Positions 58,839 through 64,000 of a stretch of 64,000 nt of DNA are shown in pieces. The notes beneath the pieces were generated by a model. That model was given only the letters and a program-made list of their open reading frames with translations, ran no database searches and was not told the DNA's origin. This stretch comes from CBDAMZ01 sp965197375. GTDB taxonomy: Bacteria; Acidobacteriota; Vicinamibacteria; Vicinamibacterales; UBA8438. The number at the start of each line of letters is the position of its first letter. The stretch's first letter is position 1. The stretch covers positions 248,001 to 312,000 of the forward strand of contig CBDAMZ010000010.1 in NCBI GenBank assembly GCA_965197375.1. Direction: 5' to 3'. Both the position numbers and the translations under genes were made by a program.

Positions 58839-59609
58839 ATGATCCAGCTCGACCGCCTCACCAAACGTTACGGCGACGTGGTGGCCGTGGACGAACTAAC
58901 GCTGACGGTCGGCGCCGGCGAGTTGCTCGTCGTGCTTGGCAGCTCGGGGAGCGGCAAGACTACCGCTCTGAAAATGATTAACCGACTGATCAAGCCGAAT
59001 ACGGGATCGGTGCGTCTGAATGGTGTCGATACATCAAGCCTCCCACCGCACGATCTGCGGCGCCGGATCGGCTACACCTTTCAGCAGGTGGGCCTGTTCC
59101 CACACATGACGGTCGCCGAAAACGTTGCCGTGACGCCAACGCTACTGAGCTGGTCTCCTGAACGAATCCGCCAACGTGTGGACGAACTGCTCGAACTCGT
59201 GGAGTTGGATCCAGTCCGGATGCGAAACCGGCGCCCAAACGAGCTCTCCGGCGGCCAGCAACAACGCGTTGGTGTCGCGCGCGCGCTGGCGGCCAAACCC
59301 GCCATCATGCTGCTTGACGAGCCATTTGGCGCGCTTGACCCGCTCACACGCCAGCATCTCCAGGAGTCTTTTCTGCGGATTTGCCGGAACATCGGGCTGA
59401 CCGCGGTCTTCGTGACGCACGACATGGTCGAGGCGCTGATGCTCGGCGACCGGATCGCGGTGATGAACGAGGGACGTCTCGTGCAAGTTGGCACGCCGCA
59501 CGTTCTCTTGACGGAACCGGTGGACGGCTACGTGCGCCAGCTCATGAACACGCCACGTCGCCAGGCGGCAGTAGTGGACCGGTTAATCGAACGCGGGTCG
59601 ACGTCATGA
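58839..59609 (+). CDS. Osmoprotectant/glycine-betaine-type ABC transporter ATP-binding protein
   Basis: 256 residues. Walker A GSSGSGKTTALKMINRLIKP, Q-loop YTFQQVGLFPHMTVAENVAV, signature NELSGGQQQRVGVARALAAK and Walker B IMLLDEPFGALDPLTRQH. The MINRLIKPNTGSV segment is typical of OpuC/ProV-type proteins. The C-terminal CBS domains of full-length OpuCA are missing. Its stop overlaps the permease start (ATGA), so translation is coupled. Confidence 0.88.
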   Translation: MIQLDRLTKRYGDVVAVDELTLTVGAGELLVVLGSSGSGKTTALKMINRLIKPNTGSVRLNGVDTSSLPPHDLRRRIGYTFQQVGLFPHMTVAENVAVTPTLLSWSPERIRQRVDELLELVELDPVRMRNRRPNELSGGQQQRVGVARALAAKPAIMLLDEPFGALDPLTRQHLQESFLRICRNIGLTAVFVTHDMVEALMLGDRIAVMNEGRLVQVGTPHVLLTEPVDGYVRQLMNTPRRQAAVVDRLIERGSTS

Positions 59610-61147
59610 GCGAGCAACTGACGCCGTTGCCAGGATATCTGACCGCGCACATACAGCTCACGCTGCTGGCTCTACTGTTCAGCGCGGCCATCAGTATCCC
59701 GCTCGGGATTGGTGTGACCCGGGCGCGCTGGCTGGAACCGGTAGCGCTCGGCATTGCCGGAGTGATCCAGACGGTGCCAAGCCTCGCCCTACTTGCCGTC
59801 ATGGTGCCGCTATTAGCGTTGGTAGATCTGCAGAGCATCGGCTTTCTCCCAGCCGTCGTCGGATTGACCCTGTACGGTGTCCTCCCCATCCTGCGTAACA
59901 CCGTAACCGGTATTACTGGTGTTGATCAGGCGCTCACGGAAGCCGCCCAAGCGGTCGGCATGACGCCGGCACAACAACTCGCCCGCGTGGAGCTGCCGCT
60001 AGCCGCGCCAGTGATCGTTGCCGGGATCCGGACTTCCACCGTCTGGGTCGTCGGCATTGCGACTCTGTCGACCCCCGTTGGTGCGACCAGCCTCGGTAAT
60101 TACATCTTCAGCGGGCTTCAAACCCGTAATTACACCGCCATCATGGTCGGCTGCCTCGCGGCGGCCGTGCTCGCGCTCGTGCTTGACGGACTCGTGCGTA
60201 TGATCGAGCGGGGTGTCCAGACCCGCCGACAACGCCAGGTGTGGGTGGGCCTCGGAATCGTCCTCGTGCTCTATGGGTACGCCGCGGTCACGTTGGCTGC
60301 TCCCCTGTTTAGCGAACGGGACCGTCCGGTAGTAATCGGCGCAAAGGCCTTCACGGAACAGTACATCTTGAGCGCGATACTGGCCGAATGGATCGAGCAA
60401 CGCACCGGCAACAGGACTACGCTAATCCAGTCGCTCGGATCGATGGTGGTGTTCGACGCGCTCGAGGCTGGCGACGTTGATGTATACGTCGACTACTCCG
60501 GAACGCTGTGGGCCAACGAAATGGATCGAGGCAACGTGACAGCACCACGTGCCGAAGTACTCAGCGGGGTCGAGCGGTTTCTACGGGACGAGCGCGGTCT
60601 GACGCTGGCCGCTACCCTCGGCTTCGAAAACGCTTACGCGTTCGCGGTTCGCGCCACCACCGCGGACCAGCTCGGCCTCCACCGGATCAGCGATCTCGAT
60701 CGGCATGCGCCAAAGTTCACCATAGGGGGCGGCTACGAGTTCTTTGCGCGGCCCGAGTGGCCAGTGATTCGAGACGCCTACGGTCTGGAGTTTCGTGAGT
60801 TGGTCACCATGGACCCAGCGCTGATGTATCAAGCAATCGCACTGGATCAAGTAGACGTGATCAGCGCGTTCTCCTCAGACGGCCGCATTACGGCATATGA
60901 TCTGACGCTGCTGGAGGACGACCGCGCCGTCATTCCACCGTACGACGCGGTGGTGCTTGCCAGCGCACGGCTAGCACGTGACGAACCTGCCGTAATCGAA
61001 GCGCTCGCCAGGCTCGACGGCACGATCAACGTAAAACGGATGCACGCCATGAACTTAGCGGTGGATGAGCACGGGGAGAATCCCACAATAGTGGCGCGCC
61101 GCTTCGTGAGTGAACTGGTCACAACGATGCCACCGGTGTTCCATTGA
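59606..61147 (+). CDS. ABC transporter permease fused to a substrate-binding domain (OpuBC/ProW-ProX type)
   Basis: 513 residues. The N-terminal about 220 residues are the permease (TAHIQLTLLALLFSAAISIP, then LTEAAQAVGMTPAQQLARVE, LPLAAPVIVAGIRTSTVWVV). A membrane helix (VWVGLGIVLVLYGYAAVTLA) leads to a QAC-binding domain (VVIGAKAFTEQYILSAILAE, VDVYVDYSGTLWAN and VDVISAFSSDGRITAYDLTL). It imports betaine, choline or related osmolytes with the ATPase upstream. Such fusions are known in this family. The aromatic-box residues cannot be assigned by eye. Confidence 0.88.
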   Translation: MSEQLTPLPGYLTAHIQLTLLALLFSAAISIPLGIGVTRARWLEPVALGIAGVIQTVPSLALLAVMVPLLALVDLQSIGFLPAVVGLTLYGVLPILRNTVTGITGVDQALTEAAQAVGMTPAQQLARVELPLAAPVIVAGIRTSTVWVVGIATLSTPVGATSLGNYIFSGLQTRNYTAIMVGCLAAAVLALVLDGLVRMIERGVQTRRQRQVWVGLGIVLVLYGYAAVTLAAPLFSERDRPVVIGAKAFTEQYILSAILAEWIEQRTGNRTTLIQSLGSMVVFDALEAGDVDVYVDYSGTLWANEMDRGNVTAPRAEVLSGVERFLRDERGLTLAATLGFENAYAFAVRATTADQLGLHRISDLDRHAPKFTIGGGYEFFARPEWPVIRDAYGLEFRELVTMDPALMYQAIALDQVDVISAFSSDGRITAYDLTLLEDDRAVIPPYDAVVLASARLARDEPAVIEALARLDGTINVKRMHAMNLAVDEHGENPTIVARRFVSELVTTMPPVFH

Positions 61148-61179
61148 ATCGTCGCCGGTCGCTCAACCAATAAAGCACG

Positions 61180-61749
61180 ATGGGACTTCTAGATTTCCTT
61201 GGGTTGGATGCCAGGGAGCCGCAGGCCAACACACCAACCCCTCAGAGCCGAAATAATGACACCGCGACAATGCGCCGCATCGCTGCCAAGCTCGCATCCT
61301 TCCCCCCAGAGCAGGCTCGGTATCTGGCGGCCTTCGCGTACATCCTAGGCCGGGTCGCGCACGCCGACTCACACTTCAGCGAGGAAGAGACAAGAAAGAT
61401 GCAGGAAATCGTGCAGGTGTTGGGCCACTTACCTGAAACGCAGGCGGTGCTCGCCGTCGAAATTGCCAAGAGCGAGGTTCGCCTCTTTGGAGGCACCGAT
61501 AATTACCTTGTCACCAGCCAGTTCAAGGAAATGGCCACGCCGAAACAGCGGATGGAACTACTCGACTGTGCGTTCGCGGTATCAGCAGCCGACCAGTCGA
61601 TCACGGCACTGGAAGAAGGACAGGTCCGTCAAATCTCTCGGGAGCTTGGAATGACACACGCGGACTTCATCACGGCGCGCGCCGCCTATCTCGAGCACCT
61701 CGAAGCATTGAAGCAATTACGGCAATCGCGAGAAGGTAGTGGCCGCTAG
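61180..61749 (+). CDS. TerB-family protein
   Basis: 189 residues. AYILGRVAHADSHFSEEETR, then KMQEIV and DCAFAVSAADQSITALEEGQ, VRQISRELGMT are the two-part TerB signature with acidic metal-binding residues. The cytoplasmic protein family is named for tellurite resistance, but its function is general stress-linked and unclear. Its stop overlaps the stop of the convergent AI-2E gene by four bases. Confidence 0.75.
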   Translation: MGLLDFLGLDAREPQANTPTPQSRNNDTATMRRIAAKLASFPPEQARYLAAFAYILGRVAHADSHFSEEETRKMQEIVQVLGHLPETQAVLAVEIAKSEVRLFGGTDNYLVTSQFKEMATPKQRMELLDCAFAVSAADQSITALEEGQVRQISRELGMTHADFITARAAYLEHLEALKQLRQSREGSGR

Positions 61750-62816
61750 GTTGAGTTCTTCGACACCGGGGCCGCTGCAGAAGGGTTAGCACCAAGCATA
61801 ACCGCCACCCAGCGGAAATCCTGCGTGTTCTCGAGCGCAATCTTCACGACTATGGTGAGCGGTACCGAGAACAACATCCCAATCGGCCCCCACAACCAAC
61901 CCCAAAAGACGAGGGAGACGAAAACGACCAACGGCGACAAGCCAAAACGGCGCCCCATGAGGGTGGGCTCGATGAAATTGCCGAAAATGATGTTGATCCC
62001 CAGATACCCACCCGCGATTACTGCCGCATGGGCCGGTCCGAGCTGGACGAACGCCAGCAAGACGGCGGGTAGCGCAGCGATGATCGAACCGAGGTTCGGA
62101 ATGAAGTTAAAGATGAAGGCGAGTAAGCCCCAAAGGAGAGCGAAGTCCAACCCCCACGCCCCCACCCAGACTCCAATGAGAATCCCGGTGGCAGCACTGA
62201 TGGCCGACTTGACGACCAAGTAGCTCTGCACTTGTTCGGCCATGCGGCCGAGCTGACCGAAGTGCGAGCCCTCCTCACCAAACGCCGCGCGCAGCTTGGC
62301 GCCGAACCCGGCCGCTTCGAACAAGATGAAGATGACCGTGAGAAGCACAAGGAAGGTGTTTGAAGCAAACGACACAACCGCACCGAGCGCATCTCCGACC
62401 AAATCAAACAACCCGGACCCGGCAGGTAGCCACTCGAGCGAACGCCACGCATCGGTTGGCAACCCCAAGTCCGAACCGACCGCGAGTATGGAATTCGCGA
62501 GTTCCTGAAGGCGTGCTTGGTACTGCGGCGAGACGCGGGTGAATTCGTTCGCCGACCGGCCGACGGCCAGCCCCAACAGGCTCATCACCGCCACGGCAGC
62601 CAGCATCGTGCACAGAACCGCCAGCGCCCGCGGGACGCGCTTGCTCTGCAACCAGCTCATCAGCTGCACGCTGATGAGCGCCAGGAAGACCGCCACCAGA
62701 AACGGCAGGACGAGTTGAGCTGCGGCCCGCAGGCCCGCCACGACGACGACAACACTCGCAGCCACCACGAGAACCCGCATGCCCTGATCGCCTAGTGGAC
62801 GTCCGTCTGGAGTCAT
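61746..62816 (-). CDS. AI-2E family transporter (PerM-like)
   Basis: 356 residues with about eight helices. VLPFLVAVFLALISVQLMSW, LGLAVGRSANEFTRVSPQYQ, then FALLWGLLAFIFNFIPNLGS, IIAALPAVLLAFVQLGP and GNFIEPTLMGRRFGLSPLVV are the family motifs, the last being the best-conserved. Likely an inner-membrane exporter or ion antiporter; the family name reflects one member. ATG 62780 is a shorter alternative start. Confidence 0.85.
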   Translation of the reverse strand: MTPDGRPLGDQGMRVLVVAASVVVVVAGLRAAAQLVLPFLVAVFLALISVQLMSWLQSKRVPRALAVLCTMLAAVAVMSLLGLAVGRSANEFTRVSPQYQARLQELANSILAVGSDLGLPTDAWRSLEWLPAGSGLFDLVGDALGAVVSFASNTFLVLLTVIFILFEAAGFGAKLRAAFGEEGSHFGQLGRMAEQVQSYLVVKSAISAATGILIGVWVGAWGLDFALLWGLLAFIFNFIPNLGSIIAALPAVLLAFVQLGPAHAAVIAGGYLGINIIFGNFIEPTLMGRRFGLSPLVVFVSLVFWGWLWGPIGMLFSVPLTIVVKIALENTQDFRWVAVMLGANPSAAAPVSKNST

Positions 62817-62844
62817 GGCCGACCAATTCCTTGAACTGATGCCA

Positions 62845-63822
62845 TCACACGGACTCGAACAACGTCAGGGCAAACCGCGACTCCGGCTCCACCCACTGCT
62901 CGCGACTGGCGAACCCAGCGACCTCCCCCATAACCACGATTTGGGCCGGTTCGTACTTGTACGAGCTCTCGGTAAAAATCTCCTCCCCTGCCTCAAAACG
63001 CACACAGCAGCCGGCACCGGTAATGCACACAGTCTGCTCAGCCAAACTCACGAGATAGGACTCGATGCGCGACGCCTCGGCGTTCCACAGCACGCGGTAC
63101 TCAAACTGCTCCAAGTCGAAATCAGCGGCCAGCTCACGGTTGAGACGGGCTAGTAGGTTCTTGTTGAACGCGGCAGTCACGCCAAGCGGGTCATCGTAAG
63201 CAAGCACTAGCTCTTGCGCCGGCTTGACGAGATCGGCGCCGAGCAGCAACCAGTCCCCAGCCCGAAGCCGCATCCGGATATCGCGCAGAAACCGATGCTC
63301 CTCCCCTAGATCCAGGTTGCCGATATTGGAGCCAAGAAACAGCACAATCGCCGGCGCGTTTCCTTGCGGATCGGCGAGGGCGGTCCGCAGCCCCTCCATG
63401 TAAGTCGCTTGATGCGCGAGCACGGTTGCTGACGCATGACGTGACAGCGTGCGCCTGGATAGCGCGAGCGCCGTGGGGGAGATGTCGACGAGGTGCGTCC
63501 GCGTAGACCGACCCTGCCGTTCGAGCGCGTCGACTAGCAGTGCAAGCTTTTCGCCGCTGCCTCCACCAAGCTCGATGATCGTAGCGGGGTCGCCAAGCCG
63601 AGAGACGATCGTGTCTCGCGCGCGCTCGAGTAGTATACGTTCGCCCCGTGTGACTTTGTACCAAGGAAGCTCGCAGATCGCTTCGAAGAGCTGGGAGCCA
63701 AGCGCGTCGTACAGATACTTCGACGCTAACTGTTTTGGCCGACGAGCCAGGCCCTCCGCGACTCCCCTGGCCAAACCGTCTGTGGTAGTCAAAATCAGCA
63801 TCTGCGCTGGCGACAACTTCAT
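62845..63822 (-). CDS. egtD: L-histidine N-alpha-methyltransferase EgtD (ergothioneine synthesis)
   Basis: 325 residues. PKQLASKYLYDALGSQLFEA and LPWYKVTRGERILLERA mark the EgtD N-terminus. IIELGGGSGEKLALLVDALE is the SAM loop, and LFLGSNIGNLD and DWLLLGADLVKP are typical. It trimethylates histidine to hercynine with three SAM. The ATG at 63822 lies five bases after the egtB stop; the open frame also starts at 63849, overlapping egtB. Ergothioneine fits the KatG-type oxidative defence seen elsewhere in the window. Confidence 0.9.
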   Translation of the reverse strand: MKLSPAQMLILTTTDGLARGVAEGLARRPKQLASKYLYDALGSQLFEAICELPWYKVTRGERILLERARDTIVSRLGDPATIIELGGGSGEKLALLVDALERQGRSTRTHLVDISPTALALSRRTLSRHASATVLAHQATYMEGLRTALADPQGNAPAIVLFLGSNIGNLDLGEEHRFLRDIRMRLRAGDWLLLGADLVKPAQELVLAYDDPLGVTAAFNKNLLARLNRELAADFDLEQFEYRVLWNAEASRIESYLVSLAEQTVCITGAGCCVRFEAGEEIFTESSYKYEPAQIVVMGEVAGFASREQWVEPESRFALTLFESV

Positions 63823-63827
63823 CGAGC

Positions 63828-64000
63828 TCACTGAGCGTCCCGTGCGCATCGGAACGTAGCGTAGGCATAGGGATAGTTTGGCCGGAACCAGTTACGGAAG
63901 CTCCGGCGGATCAGATTCGTTCCGGTCGCCGACGATGCTCCCTTGACCACGTAATGGCCACCGTCGAAGAAGTCAGCAGAGTATTCCGGGTACGACGCCA
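63828..64000 (-). CDS. egtB: Hercynine oxygenase EgtB (C-terminal end, partial)
   Basis: The last 57 residues are visible: YPEYSADFFDGGHYVVKGAS, then IRRSFRNWFRPNYPYAYATF, RCARDAQ-stop. This matches the formylglycine-generating-enzyme-like C-terminus of EgtB, which joins cysteine to hercynine using oxygen and iron. The rest lies beyond the window. It is the first gene of an egtB-egtD operon. Confidence 0.82.
   Translation of the reverse strand, partial: ASYPEYSADFFDGGHYVVKGASSATGTNLIRRSFRNWFRPNYPYAYATFRCARDAQ

Noticed and set aside
1..64000. CRISPR arrays or cas genes
   Set aside because: No short regularly spaced direct repeats with unique spacers and no Cas motifs were seen. The regular repeats in the Sel1 gene are coding.

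Overview
The window (about 57-60% GC by eye) looks like a chromosome segment of an acidobacterium, most likely class Vicinamibacteria. The evidence is the gene mix: PQQ-type beta-propellers and a PQQ alcohol dehydrogenase with a cytochrome c domain, DUF6152, DUF2911, DUF5916, DUF6644, NIPSNAP and YncE families, and a TonB-receptor tail typical of that phylum. No rRNA or complete tRNA is present, so this placement is inference.

Layout. 1-1324: end of a heavy-metal efflux operon (TolC). 1411-8690: accessory block opening at a tRNA-Leu 3' fragment, with a truncated BglII-type nuclease, an LCIB-like carbonic anhydrase, an AlkA-like glycosylase, a sirtuin and YceI. 8690-32290: a 23.4-kb stretch bounded by two related, same-orientation segments that each carry the 3' end of ssrA (tmRNA) next to integrase remains. 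It holds DUF5681 relics, a secreted nuclease, an IS-split zinc-ribbon gene, an orphan DNA methyltransferase, NfeD/SPFH, SprT, Tex, M50, KatG, a broken RNase D, ferredoxin and SelO. 32640-57000: a decay-rich accessory region with three IS3-family insertions in all (one is at 11 kb), frameshifted secreted proteins, a PQQ dehydrogenase, a DUF5916 outer-membrane protein and a Sel1 protein. 57060-64000: well-preserved genes for DUF6644 proteins, a YncE propeller, an osmoprotectant ABC transporter, TerB, an AI-2E exporter and ergothioneine synthesis (EgtD, EgtB).

Two signals stand out. First, a dispersed repeat (called the S-P repeat here) occurs about 20 times. Its left half encodes the C-terminal tail of a Sel1-repeat protein (consensus REWDAAHPR then stop). 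Its right half carries a sigma70-like promoter, TTGAAC-N17-TAnnnT, and most copies read straight into an unrelated gene. Between about 22.3 and 28.6 kb, successive copies bound units of roughly one gene each. Second, about 20 genes are broken by IS elements, nonsense codons or frameshifts, while housekeeping genes stay intact. Several breaks can be reversed on paper to the base, including three IS insertions with 4-bp target duplications.

The genes do not form one pathway. Stress defence recurs (KatG, ergothioneine, SelO, sirtuin, YceI, osmoprotectant uptake), alongside periplasmic PQQ-linked oxidation and envelope functions.
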